From Rhizophagus sp. LPA8_4_AMF (taxonomy: Eukaryota; Glomeromycota; Glomeromycetes; Glomerales; Glomeraceae): a stretch of DNA of 24,510 nucleotides. The position numbers were made by a program, and so were the translations under genes. Shown piece by piece: positions 1-10,010 of this stretch. How positions within the stretch are numbered: position 1 is the stretch's first letter; each line of letters opens with the position of its first letter. The stretch covers positions 1 to 24,510 of the forward strand of contig JADRCO010000931.1 in assembly GCA_021464525.1 (NCBI GenBank), written 5' to 3'. The notes beneath the pieces were generated by a model. The model saw nothing but the letters and a program-made list of their open reading frames with translations, was not told the origin of the DNA and searched no databases.

Positions 1-620
1 ATTATATAAATAAGTAATAATAGAATTAAACTTACGACCTAAAAGAAATTACAAAGAAATTTTTTAAATAAAGAATAATGTTAGTTTAAATTATATGTAA
101 GTATTTAATATATAAAAAAGTAATATAGAATTAAACTTGCCAACTAAAAGAAATTACAAAATAATTTTTTAAATAAAGAATAATATTAGTTTGAATTATA
201 TGTAAATATTATATAAATAAGTAATAATAGAATTAGACTTACTAGCTAAAAGAAATTACAAAATAATTTTTTAAATAAAGAATAATGTTTGTTTAAATTA
301 TATGTAAGTATTATATAAATAAGTAATAATAGAATTAAACTCACCCCCTAGATTATAAAATATTTTTTAGTTTAAATTATATCTAAATATTATATAAATA
401 AGTAATAATAGAATTAAACTTACCATCTAAAAGAAATTATAAAATAATTTGTAAATAAAGTTTAATTAACTTAAATTGCATAAATAATAGAATATAAATA
501 TTGTATTACTTACACCCTGTAGTATTATTAATTAATTATTAGTTAGATATAAATATAATACAAAAGTATTTACTGTAAATTAAATTTATTACTTACAATC
601 TAGTTATTTAAATAAAAAAA
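1..620 (-). repeat. Array of ~100 bp intron-like repeats (left array)
   Basis: At least five to seven degenerate direct repeats, spaced about 80-106 bp, each with the plus-strand core 'gaattaaacttac' followed by 'ctaaaagaaatt', an A/T tract and 'ttagtttaaattatatgtaa'. On the minus strand every unit reads as an intron: GTAAGT donor, AT-rich body, 'AAACTAA' branch-like motif and TTTCTTTTAG acceptor, followed after exactly three bases by the next GTAAG. Triplets seen (minus strand) are GTC (about 30), TTG (136), CTA (237), GGG (337), ATG (417), then the more diverged GGT (about 510) and ATT (about 590). The same family recurs at 22340-23830 in the same orientation. Inference: this could be the 5' intron array of a paralogous minus-strand kinase gene lying left of the window. 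Confidence 0.75.
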
Positions 621-700
621 TAAATAGAATAATGGTATTTAAATTATTACTTATAAATAATTTAATTTAATAGTATTTCATTTTATTTAATATATTATAC

Positions 701-727
701 CTTCAAGTTGCTTAATACAACTGGAAG
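701..727. repeat. 10-bp-arm hairpin at the border of the left array
   Basis: CTTCAAGTTG and CAACTGGAAG form ten-base inverted arms (one mismatch) around a 7-base loop. It sits directly after 'ttatac'. A comparable hairpin at 24380-24412 follows 'tcatac' at the outer border of the right array. Function unknown. Confidence 0.4.
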
Positions 728-840
728 CTAGTATTATTGTATTTATTGTATTGCAAATTTATTTAAAAATTTTAGAATTTTAATTGTATTAAAAGTTAAA
801 TGTTTATACTATATATATAGTTATTACCTTTATTATTACT

Positions 841-1107
841 GTGAGCCATTACTATATCAAAATTCATCCTACTGAAAAAGATATCTTTTTTCTTTTTTTA
901 TTATTAAACGCCATTATTAGTATGGGTATATATGGGAATTTTTTTTATGCAAATGTTTATTATGCAAAAAATGGTGATCACAAGTACAAGCATTGCATGT
1001 ATGACAAACAAATTTTGACATCTGGAATATCCGAAGTGTATGTCAATCATCAAGCCATGCAACAAAATTACAAAATAGAGAAATTTTTCCTAATACATAA
1101 TATATAA
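841..1107 (+). pseudogene. Possible relic of a kinase zinc/linker segment
   Basis: An open stretch with a GTG start (88 aa). Its N-terminal half is hydrophobic and AT-driven. Its C-terminal half contains 'KHCMYDKQ' and 'LTSGISEVYVNHQAMQQNYK', faintly recalling the 'C..C..WTSGNE.ID..IQ.MQLK' linker that precedes the kinase N-lobe in the gene at 16-22 kb. There is no sign of a complete gene. It lies just upstream of clearer kinase fragments on the same strand (1290-1620), so both may be remains of one kinase gene. The resemblance is weak, and a chance ORF in AT-rich DNA is the alternative. Confidence 0.3.
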
Positions 1108-1289
1108 ACTTTTAAGTCATTAAGTAGATGTATTTTAACTTTTTGCAACGCTAATTAGACTAGCAAAGTAGATTGCATAATATTAGACAATTTGGAAAAA
1201 TAGAAATCTAAGAAGTTGGAATTATGAATTTAATCAGTGGAATTGATCTGGGAATAAAATTACTACTTTAGTAATATCATATATTTTAA

Positions 1290-1620
1290 TAATTTAAATT
1301 TTTAAAGATTCTAAAACAAATGATTTTATGGCGATAATGGAATGCAAATATTACTAAACAAAGATTTTTATTCATTGAGTTAGTGATCTTTATAATATTC
1401 ATAATATAGGATTAACTCATCAAGATTTCATAGCGGAAATATAATAAATATACTGTATTAATGGAAATTATTATGATTTCGCCAAAAGAAGGTAACAAGC
1501 GGGTTAATGAAGAGGATGATCATGATACTCGGGAAAAATTCAAACGTGTAATTAGGGAAAATCAAGAGGATAACCAGGTTAAATTAGTAGATATTTAGTG
1601 TAGAAAATTTAGATAATACA
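1290..1620 (+). pseudogene. Decayed protein kinase fragment
   Basis: Frame-switching translation gives 'DSKTNDFMAIMECKYY' (about 1312-1360), matching the beta4-beta5/hinge of this fungal kinase family ('..DPKTNNFILVMEY..'). It is followed by 'LYNIHNIGLTHQDF' running on into a HSGNI-like stretch (about 1387-1445), a catalytic loop with H-x-D and N in place but with stops and shifts between the pieces. A charged tail with 'NKRVNEEDDHDTREKFKRV' (about 1495-1555) follows and ends in a stop. No intact reading frame joins the pieces and the DFG/APE segment was not found. I read this as a dead, internally deleted kinase copy. Confidence 0.5.
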
Positions 1621-1972
1621 AAAAAATTTTAAAATATGAAAACGATAAGGTATTTCATGCTCTGGATTGGATATAGATATAGTTATTTAAGGTAAGGAAC
1701 TATTTGGTATGGAGAGTTAGATTAGTCATGATACTATTCTATGTTCAATGTATTTCCCAATTAATGTAATTTGTTCTCTCACACTTACAAATAAAGAAAT
1801 ACGTTTACCAAAAAAAAAAGAAAAGAAATTATTGTGATTTTAACATTATTACACAGGAAATAAAAATCGTATAAAGAACTTTTTTATTTTCTCTTAAAAG
1901 TATTAAATTATTAATCGTAAAGCATAATAGAAATTTAGACATATTTAACAAGCTTATTTTGCTAAATCATTT

Positions 1973-2691
1973 TTGATCACTCAAGTCACTTTTTATGCTA
2001 ACGACAATCGTAATACTTATTTTGTGGAGGCGGAGGTTAACTCTCTTCCTCTTTTTGTTAAACACCTTAACTCAAGCCACGAGTTTTACTTAGTGCTTCA
2101 TCAACTTGTACCAACTTCTCTATATGACTTCATCCACCAATACACCAACAAATCCTCCATCACTAACGAAGTCTTGTTCTCTTTTTTAGACAGACTTCAA
2201 TCCCTTATATCAAAAAGTATGGCTCACCTATGTTTCAGCACAAAAACAATGGGAAGTCTCATAACATTACCAAACGCAACAAGAAGAATTATAGACGTGT
2301 TCGACGTCGCCAACGTAAATTGAATGGCTCCCAACAGTCACGTGATAGGATTCGTTTTAGTGACCGCAGCAATTCACGGATATTAATTCATCAACGATTT
2401 GACAATTGTTGGAATACTAAAGTTTATAACGAAAACAACATTTACAATGATCATATTCGTTTAACTGGTTTTCAATTACCGTACCATCAACCGCATTATG
2501 TTCCTCGATGGATATTATATACTACTTCTAATTATCTTCACGCTAATGGGTGGTCTTCTTATATTTCTAAATATTCTAATTTTTCTTATTTTTATAATGA
2601 ACACTTTTTACTTTTTGATTATTATACTTCTTATATATGTAATTTTAGTTTAGCCTTATCTCCTTTATCTCTCTTTGGGTGTGGGACATGA
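1973..2691 (+). pseudogene. Frameshifted two-part ORF, possible retroelement ORF relic
   Basis: Two overlapping frames (1973-2323 and 2230-2691) look like one protein broken by a frameshift near 2215. The first half is a mixed alpha/beta-looking segment ('FYANDNRNTYFVEAEVN'). The second begins very basic ('KRNKKNYRRVRRRQRK') and then turns aromatic-rich. Base composition is less AT-biased than the flanks. The alternative third frame over 2535-2700 is strongly hydrophobic, so the true frame at the 3' end is uncertain. A non-LTR retroelement ORF is suggested only by the basic stretch and the A-rich tail downstream; I do not recognise a reverse transcriptase, endonuclease or zinc-knuckle motif. 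Confidence 0.35.
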
Positions 2692-2872
2692 ACGTTGGCT
2701 GCGCCTGTTGTTAGATCATAAATAACGGACAGAGCGACCTCTGTGGGATTCCCCGGTGATTAGGTTGTACGTAGTTTAGTCTAGTATATTTTTATGTACT
2801 TTCCACTCATCTATGTGTATCCTCAGTTTCTGTCTCTCATAATAAAAATAAAAACGAAAATAAAACAAGTAA
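2692..2872 (+). other. GC-richer 3' trailer ending in an A-rich tail
   Basis: The stretch after the broken ORF ('gctgcgcctgttg', 'gggattccccggtgatt') is notably richer in G+C than its surroundings. It terminates in a (TAAAA)-like run at about 2840-2872 ('aataaaaataaaaacg'). This arrangement is typical of a retroelement 3' end or a retroposed transcript, but no target-site duplication was identified. Confidence 0.3.
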
Positions 2873-3116
2873 AAATGTGACCAATTTATATCTCTATTAC
2901 GGATATTATAGAACAATCACGGCAGAAATTAAACTAATATCAAAAATGATTTAATAATCAACGATGTAAAAAACGTAATTTTATTCATGAAAATAATAAT
3001 TTTCAGTAATAAAAGAATAAATTCCTATTCACGACCATATCCTAATCCTATACTATATAAAAAATATATCTAAGACTATTTTGGTATAATTACTTGTATC
3101 GATTAAAATAAATACT

Positions 3117-3196
3117 TTTAAAATGAAAAGAGTGATGTTTATAGTGTTGGTATACTTTTATGGGAAATATCAAGTGGGAAATCAATCTTTTAAATA
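3117..3196 (+). pseudogene. Kinase subdomain IX fragment
   Basis: The short frame at about 3129-3195 reads 'NEKSDVYSVGILLWEISSGK' then SIF and a stop. This is the 'SDVYSVGVLLWEISSG.PPF' helix F block of this kinase family. Nothing of the rest of the domain is adjacent. A diverged copy of the same block lies on the opposite strand at about 4270-4335, so this may be one arm of an inverted local duplication. Confidence 0.5.
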
Positions 3197-3639
3197 AATG
3201 TAAATCCAAAACTAAGGCATTCTCTCTAAATAGCTTATTTTCAAATCACTTATTACTATTAACTATTAACCACTATTCATTATTCTAAGATAAAAAGCTA
3301 ATCCTAAAATTCTAAGTAAACCATTCAATATTCAAATATTTCATTTATTTGAATTATTTTGATTATAAAAGAGTGTAACAATAAATTGTATTATGAGCAA
3401 TGGAGAATCAGGTGATTTAAACCAGCTGTTCGAATAATTTTGAAATGATTCATTTTATTTCTAATTTGTAAAAAAAAAAAAAAAATTTGAGATTTAAAAT
3501 ATTTTGAGACGAAATAAATGGTGGATTGAGTTGCTCGACGATAATTTTACAATCTAGAGGCGTTCACGTAAAATTATGAAGACCGTTCCTCCGATATCTA
3601 AGTCCGGAGTTCCAAAATTCAATTCACGTAAATAACGAA

Positions 3640-4470
3640 ATTATTAGACCTTGGTGCACCTTTCATGATCATCCACCAATTCAACTTCAATGACTTCATT
3701 TTAGTTGTTCACAAATGGAATCTCTCTTAATTGTTGTAGTAGTTCCAATAATTCCTCAGAAGGTAAAAAAGCAAGTTGCGATCAATGTAGAGGATCATAT
3801 AAACCACACATGTAGTAGCATGTCCTGAAAATATATTGCTCCTTATACTTGTGAATAAGAACAGAGTTTCTTGTTGCGGTATTTTTAAAAGCTTTGTCAT
3901 CATCAATACCTCTTCCTTCTGCATACTGTACATAAGGCGGATTCGCACATTATAATACCATCCATCAATCATCATAACAAATAACGTATATTTGATCGAT
4001 GTGGCATCCATTTATCAAATCTTATAATTTGATGAAAAATCTTATCAATATTTGACGAAAACCTGAATCATTTGATAGCAATTTCCGAATTACATGATTC
4101 ATAACGTGTTGATAATCCGGTTCAACGTCCCAAACGTACTAAAAAAAATGTATAAATAAATGAGATTTTAAAATTAAATAAAATTAAAATTGGATTGAAT
4201 TAAAAATTATATAAATTATATTTACCACATAAACGATAAGTGATATATAACCAATTATTTCACGGGTTACCATTTATATAAAATAGTGATTAACCACTTG
4301 ATGTTTCTTATAAAAGTACACCGACATTATAGACGTTACTCTTTTCATATAAGAGTATAGCATTTTTTGATCAATATATGGAACTATACCGAAAAAATTC
4401 GACCATAGGTAACTTGATAGCATGTTTTGATGGAATAAATATGTCACATAGCGCTAATAAAAAAAATATA
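3640..4470 (-). pseudogene. Decayed kinase plus Sel1-like tail
   Basis: Read from high to low coordinates. 4385-4440 gives 'SNFFGIVPYIDQKML' (activation segment, where the family has '..LFG.IPYIDPK'). 4265-4335 gives 'SNVYNVGVLL' with two stops ('..*ETSSG*SLF', helix F). 4075-4140 gives 'VWDVEPDYQHVMNHVIRKLL', the 'CWDVEPDYRPTMNQVVRKL' end of a kinase C-lobe, preceded by a TTTTTTTTAG acceptor. 3880-3965 gives 'YVQYAEGRGIDDDKAF', a Sel1-repeat-like block. At 3640-3790 a separate frame reads 'LAFLPSEELLELLQQLREI', family unknown. Many frameshifts and stops rule out a working gene. Kinases followed by Sel1 repeats are common in Glomeromycotina. Confidence 0.5.
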
Positions 4471-5157
4471 TAAATAATTTTGTTAGTATAAATTACATCC
4501 TTACAAAAAAATATTAAATTTGTTAATAAAACGAATAATTACCAAATAATCACGATGCACGTGTACGGCACGTCGATACAAGCAAATTAATCGTTGATTT
4601 ATATCCATCTTTCCAAGTAAGTTTCTTAAAAATTTCTTTTTTCAAATAACTTTTCGAAAAGAATCACCGGCGTTACAAAATCTCTTTTTTAAAAAAAAAA
4701 AAATCTGAAAATTTAAAGGTAATTAATTTTATTGACTTGCATATTCATAATATCAAGTAAATAAAATATTTAAAATAATAAATACCTACACCATGTCTGA
4801 AATTGTAAAAAAGCGGATAACATCATTATGAAAGTTAACTTTCACGTACGCCAAGTTCAAGCTAATAATAATTTTAAATAAAAATTATAAAAATCAATTT
4901 AATATTAAAATAAGTAAATAAAAATAGTAAATATCCTATAATTACCATCATGAACTATATTTTTCACAGCGTATTTTTGGGATTAAAAAGTATTTAATGC
5001 TAAATATTATTTCTAATTCCTCCTGCTAATTTCTTTGAATATTAAGGTTTTCGTATATATTTAACATGCTTTTTTAAAAAGATAGCTTCTTTGATTTGAG
5101 TTGCCGGAAACTCACATTTTCAGACATAGTAAATAATAAAATAGAAGCGTTATGGAT

Positions 5158-5196
<39 letters not shown>

Positions 5197-6886
5197 GTTA
5201 AAGAAAAAGCTCCTTATATCGTCTGGCTGAGTTCATGTGATGTAAATTAATTAATGATGTGCTACCATTCTTATATAATTTGGGCATAGTAAATTTAGGT
5301 TGGAACGCTTAAATCTGATTGGATTTCATTAACTAATTTGGCCTAACAATATTAGAACTTTATCGTAAAATTTTTTTTAATATTAGTTCCATTCTAAACA
5401 TAGCATTAGTATAAATTTTATTTCCTGTATTTGAATACTTCTATTGTTTTTAAAAGAATTTAAATTAATTAAAACCAGTTTAGTTTCCAATTTCCTTTTA
5501 ACTAACATATAACAAATGGTTGTCTCATAAAACCTAGATGGGATAGGTATAAATCTACCAATTTTCTTTTTTTTTCTTTAATTGACGCCACGCAAAAAAT
5601 TTGTAAATCCTAAAATCACGCATGCAGAACTTCATGGATTAAATATCTTCTTGAAAGAACTACAGTACATATATAAATTTAATATTGATTATAATGGTAA
5701 CAACTGATAAAATAGACGCCTCACTATTACTAAAATCGAAGAATTTCATAAATTTCCATTGCGTTATGAAGATTCAAAGTGAAATATCTGAGCTAAAAAA
5801 GAGTAGTTTAATGAAACGAGGCGTTGGACGTTTCAAAAAAACAAATTTTGACTAGTAGCGACAAAGAAAAAAAAAAAAAATTTCAATAGATTCAAAAATT
5901 AATCAAAACATTTATCAGGAGTGATTAATTAACAAACAAGGACAATAGTTACTAACTAGTGATTAATTACGGTGTTGGAAAAAGATTTCCAGTGAAACTC
6001 AATTGCATATGGTTTAATAGGTCGGAAAGTAATAATGCCTTTGAAACTGCATTGTAAATTTGAAAATTTGTAAAATTATGCAATTAACCATTAAAATTGT
6101 TAAATAAACACATCACTTTGTAAAATAGGTTACGAAAAAACACTAACGTCATTTTAAAAAAATTTTAAATTCGCCAAATTAAATCCTTTATTCTAATACA
6201 GTAATTCATTATCCATACAAGTTAACATCTATTATATTTTGTGATTATAATATAAATAATTCAATTCTCTGTCAATGAAAAATAAAGAGTTCTGGTTCAT
6301 ATGCCGAGTCCTTATCTCTATACAATTCCGTATACTTTTATTATATCCGTATATTTCCAATATAAATTAAATACTTATCGATTTTTTTATAGGGTATTTG
6401 ATTACTAGGATTCCTTATTTGTGGATGAATAAAAATTGCATACCATTAGATTCAAAATTATCGTTACTACTCAAAATAATATTATAAAGGTTATTGATTA
6501 AAAAAATATTATTATTTATGTCAATTTATCAAATCAAAATCTTTGAACAAATCCTAAATACGTTATTCTAAAATTGAGTGATATAACAATTTGACAGAAC
6601 ATAATACACGCTAATAAATAGAAAGTAAACTATGTATAATTTTCCATAAATCGTGTCATACTTATGGTAAATTGAGACGAATCAATTTTGACCGATTAAA
6701 GTTACATGCATACTAAAATTAGCGTTCATTACGCCCTCGACTAATTATTGAAACATGTTACACACAGTTAATTGACGTGGTTGTGCAACAATATCGGAAT
6801 CATCACTCCGAAATTCGATACAATTTACCCCAGATCAACATAATAATAAAATTTGATACTTCTCCCTTTTCGCTTTTAATTACAAC
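4471..6886. other. Long AT-rich spacer without a recognisable gene
   Basis: No ORF of note and no family signature. One in-frame fragment at about 5604-5708 ('THAELHGLNIFLKELQYIYK') has protein-like composition but no recognised family and is surrounded by stops. Homopolymer runs are frequent (A or T runs near 4690, 5160 and 5865). The last 50 bases before 6887 hold a pyrimidine-rich tract ('cttctcccttttcgctttt') that may belong to the F-box gene promoter or 5'UTR. Confidence 0.6.
5160..5194. repeat. 35-base T homopolymer
   Basis: An uninterrupted run of 35 T (35 A on the minus strand), by far the longest homopolymer in the window. It could be the poly(A) tail of a minus-strand retroposed sequence ending at 5195, but the DNA upstream on that strand shows no recognised element. 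Run length is also vulnerable to assembly error. Confidence 0.85.
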
Positions 6887-8455
6887 ATGTGTTCAAAAAT
6901 ATTTTCAGGAGATTTACCTGAATTAACTTATGAAGTTATAAAATGTTTTCAGAATGATTATTCTTCTTTACATTCATGCATTTTAATTAACAGATTATGG
7001 TGTCGTCTAGCAATTCCATTATTATGGGAAAATCCTTTTTCTTTTCGTACCGGAAATTATAATTTTATTGAAATTTACCTACATAATTTAAATGATGATT
7101 TAAAAACGAGGTTAAATAACATTATTAATTATTCATTACCTTCAAATACACTATTCAATTATCCTAAGTTTTTAAAATATTTGAATATATATAATTTTAT
7201 TTCTTCTGTTGAAAGGTATGAAGCTACTGTTAGAACTTCAAATCCTGAAAATAGATTATATTTATCTGATTTTAAAAGGTTGATTGATATGTGTGTATTA
7301 CTATTTACAATATTCATTGAAAATGAAGTAAATTTGCATACCCTTGAAATTGAGATCTCAAGTACCTATTATAACACATGTTTTGATAAGATTCTTGAAT
7401 CAATTTTACAAAATACAAATTTTATTCACAATATTAAAAATTTAAAACTTTATATCAGCAATTATAATGAAAATACGGTAATTAAAAATCGTATATTACC
7501 ACTAATTCATTCACATCAAAATCTTAAGAAAATTTTAATAGGTGATAATTATTTATCTTCATATCAATCATTGTTATTATCAAAAGATTATAATTGTTCA
7601 AATACCTTAAATACTATCATTTTTTATTATGTCAATTTTAAAGGAATAATCAATCTTGATAAAGTATTTGAACGATTAAATGTTTTAGAATCTGTTCATA
7701 TCTTTCATTGTTCTTCTTTAAATACTGGTTTTACTCAACAAATTATTAATTTAACTAAACCATTTAAATTAAAATCTTTATTTATAAGTGAAATATCACA
7801 AATTGAATCATTTCAATTATTATTACAAAAATCTGGTGATTATTTAGAAAATGTTGGGTTTAGTTCTAATTTTAATCTATCATTAATATTAAAACAACAA
7901 TTATTAGAATTATTTATAAAATATTGTAAAAATATCAAATATCTTGATTTTTATGGGTTTGAAAGTCAGATTACTTATCAAGTATTAAATTTAATTGAAA
8001 ATATTAAACAAAATCTTAATTATCTTTCAATTTATATATGGTATGATAATACTGGAACTGAATGTAGTTCAATCATATTGCAAAATTTAGGACAAATCCT
8101 TCCTTTTAAATTAGAATATTTATGTTTAAGTCTTTATCACATTGAAGCAAATGATTTTGAAATATTTCTAAAAAATTCTCAAGATAATTTTATTAAGAAA
8201 TTATTGATCTATAACAATGAAGGTCAAGATATTTTACCCTCTATAAAAAAATATATCATGAAAAAGAAAAGGGTTAAGTATTTGGCAATTAATGATTCTT
8301 CTTTTGAAGCTGCTTTATTTAATTCTAGTTATAAGAGTAAGGAATTGTTTTCATTGAAAGATGAAGTAAAGGAATTTGAATTGTATAACATTAAAGTGCA
8401 AAGTTATAATAGCTTAGTGATTCGCATAAGTGATTTTGTAAATGAAATTGATTAA
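6887..8455 (+). CDS. F-box / leucine-rich protein
   Basis: Single-exon gene of 522 aa with a TAA stop. Residues about 8-55 ('DLPELTYEVIKCF' ... 'LHSCILINRLWCRLAIPLLW') form the F-box, expected to bind Skp1 in SCF ubiquitin-ligase complexes. In this fungal family the 'L.SC.LVNR.WC....PILW' half is especially conserved. From about residue 150 onward runs a degenerate leucine-rich solenoid with repeating 'NLKxLxI' and 'LKSLFIS' units that would recognise the substrate, which cannot be named. The ATG at 6887 precedes the F-box directly and a pyrimidine tract lies 10-30 bases upstream. The coding region is as AT-rich as its surroundings and has no internal stop, so it appears intact. A diverged partial copy of residues about 162-280 lies at 13882-14150. 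Confidence 0.88.
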   Translation: MCSKIFSGDLPELTYEVIKCFQNDYSSLHSCILINRLWCRLAIPLLWENPFSFRTGNYNFIEIYLHNLNDDLKTRLNNIINYSLPSNTLFNYPKFLKYLNIYNFISSVERYEATVRTSNPENRLYLSDFKRLIDMCVLLFTIFIENEVNLHTLEIEISSTYYNTCFDKILESILQNTNFIHNIKNLKLYISNYNENTVIKNRILPLIHSHQNLKKILIGDNYLSSYQSLLLSKDYNCSNTLNTIIFYYVNFKGIINLDKVFERLNVLESVHIFHCSSLNTGFTQQIINLTKPFKLKSLFISEISQIESFQLLLQKSGDYLENVGFSSNFNLSLILKQQLLELFIKYCKNIKYLDFYGFESQITYQVLNLIENIKQNLNYLSIYIWYDNTGTECSSIILQNLGQILPFKLEYLCLSLYHIEANDFEIFLKNSQDNFIKKLLIYNNEGQDILPSIKKYIMKKKRVKYLAINDSSFEAALFNSSYKSKELFSLKDEVKEFELYNIKVQSYNSLVIRISDFVNEID

Positions 8456-8825
8456 TTACCAAGTAGTAATTTAAAAATACCAGATAAGAATATTTCTTTT
8501 TTGTATAAAGGTGCTTATAAATTTACTTATTTTAAATAAAATATTTTTTTATTTATTATTGAGATTATCAGGAAATTTTTATTATACAACAATTTTATCA
8601 TTTGAAAAATCTGAAAATTCTTTATTCTAAATTTGGTGATTCGGTATCATAATTTACACATATTATGCGTATTATGCTTATTGAATATATCTAATTTTCT
8701 ATTATACACACAGAATACGGGTTGGTTGTGACACCCACATCTTAGCAGGTAGAATTTGATCTCATGGAAGTGAGAAATCTTTTCGTCTGTTCCTGCACGA
8801 ATCGGCCAAAGGTGCCCCTATTGTA
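8456..8825. other. Intergenic, no gene seen
   Basis: AT-rich F-box 3' flank to about 8700, then a more GC-balanced segment ('gttcctgcacgaatcggcc') that probably belongs to the repeat DNA around the hAT relic. No ORF or RNA signature was recognised. Confidence 0.5.
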
Positions 8826-9101
8826 CTAAAGCAACGGCTTCTGGAAGTATTGAGCTGTGGGAGGTGCAAAAGCCTTTGATATGTTCTTTACCAGATTAGC
8901 TGGAAGATTATCAGCAATGTACTTGTAATTGGGTGGAATTTGTTGAGCGGTTACTTTGTGTGCAAAATTTTGCATGCAAAAAGTTTGCATAAAAAAATGT
9001 AATGAGCTATAGGATAGTATTCCACAAACTTCAAATATCACTTCAAGATTTAATGGATGTGATACATCGAAGGCGATCACCCTTGAATCTGTCCAGATCA
9101 A
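8826..9101 (-). CDS. Small ORF of unknown function, possibly repeat-derived
   Basis: 91 aa, ATG to stop. The C-terminal half ('PPNYKYIADNLPANLVKNI') has a proline/asparagine-rich, protein-like composition, while the middle ('MQTFCMQNFAHK') looks like low-complexity DNA containing the palindrome 'tttgcatgcaaa'. No domain was recognised. It lies head-to-head with the hAT transposase relic and may be transposon-associated or a fragment of a longer gene. Confidence 0.3.
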   Translation of the reverse strand: MIWTDSRVIAFDVSHPLNLEVIFEVCGILSYSSLHFFMQTFCMQNFAHKVTAQQIPPNYKYIADNLPANLVKNISKAFAPPTAQYFQKPLL

Positions 9102-9117
9102 ATATTTTGTGAAATAC

Positions 9118-9630
9118 TATTATGGTTCCAACTGTTGCTGATATTTGATTTGTATTTCTTGGTATTTTAGAACATTTAGAAAGTATAATCGAAAGTGATG
9201 AATTTGAACAAAAAGATTTGGCTTCTTCAATAAACCAAAAAATTAATGAATATTGGAGTATAATTAATCAACAAACTTTAGTATCCATAGTTCTTGATCC
9301 CCGATACAAGTTCTCTCTCTTTGAAGTTGGAACATCAGCAACTGAAGCTATTTCTGCAGTAACTTCTTTATTATTAACCAATTGTCATCATGTAACAATT
9401 CCTGAAAATCATAGTGTTGAAGAATGTGAGACTTCCCGTCAATATTTTCAAAGATTGAAAAAAACGGCGTTTAAATCATGATGACACTTCTAGATGTTCT
9501 TCTATAGCAAGTTCTACGGTTCTGTTCAAAATATTTCAGATGAATTGAATAGATATTTGGTATTACAAGTTGTTGAAAATGCAAAACCACTTCTTTGATG
9601 GAAAGCGCATGATCATGAATTTCTAACACT
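9118..9630 (+). pseudogene. hAT-family transposase, C-terminal relic
   Basis: Piecewise translation follows the hAT transposase order. 'VPTVADI' then a stop and 'LGILEHLESIIESDEFEQKD' (9130-9217) lead into 'INQKINEYWS' and 'VSIVLDPRYKFSLFE' (9225-9327), the conserved '..W.......a.iLDPRyKl' block. The dimerisation-region start 'DELNRYLVLQVVENAKPLL' (9539-9595) is followed by a stop where the family has W, then 'WKAHDHEF' and 'LTLAK'. There are at least two stops and a frameshift near 9480, and the frame is cut off before the usual 'LARDYL', where a foldback repeat begins. The element is therefore immobile on its own. Confidence 0.75.
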
Positions 9631-9637
9631 AGCTAAG

Positions 9638-9830
9638 CCCTATAAAAAAAGTTGATCCGTGTTTTATATTTCATCTTTTTTCCGTAAAAGGCTCATATTT
9701 CCGGAATTAATAATCTTATATCACGGAACTTATTGAATAATTTACATTTTCCATTAATGGATCCGTGAAAGTCTCATTTTTACGGAGTTTTTACAGAAAT
9801 GACGGATAAAATTTTTTTGTAAGGAAGATT
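9638..9830. mobile_element. Degenerate foldback (MITE-like) element
   Basis: The two halves are imperfect inverted copies. The left arm has 'aaaaaaagttgatccgtg' and 'ccgtaaaaggctcat'. The right arm, on the opposite strand, has 'aaaaaaattttatccgtc' and 'ccgtaaaaatgagac'. The element abuts the broken 3' end of the hAT relic and has no coding capacity. The transposon family and target duplication were not identified. Confidence 0.5.
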
Positions 9831-9836
9831 TCGCGT

Positions 9837-10010
9837 GATTACTGCAGTTTTCAGAATTCTGCTACCCCATGCAAATTACTTAATAAAAATAATCATCAGA
9901 TTACCGGACGGTTACTGGACAAATTCCGGACAATTTGTCCGGTAATCGTCCGGTAATCATAATCACCTAGTAACCACAACGTATACAGAATTCTGAAAAT
10001 TGCGATAATT
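9837..10010. mobile_element. Nested foldback element (174 bp)
   Basis: The outer arms at 9837-9861 and 9986-10010 are inverted copies sharing 'TTTTCAGAATTCTG' exactly plus about nine further bases with few mismatches. Inside, 9900-9957 is a second near-perfect palindrome (26-bp arms, two differences) built from 'ATTACCGGACGGTTACTGG' and its complement around CCGGAC. It is non-coding and would form a strong cruciform or RNA hairpin. A MITE is the likeliest explanation. Confidence 0.65.

Noticed and set aside
1-620. CRISPR-like array
   Set aside because: Repeats are long, degenerate and AT-rich with no uniform spacers; the spacing and motifs fit introns, and the genome is eukaryotic.
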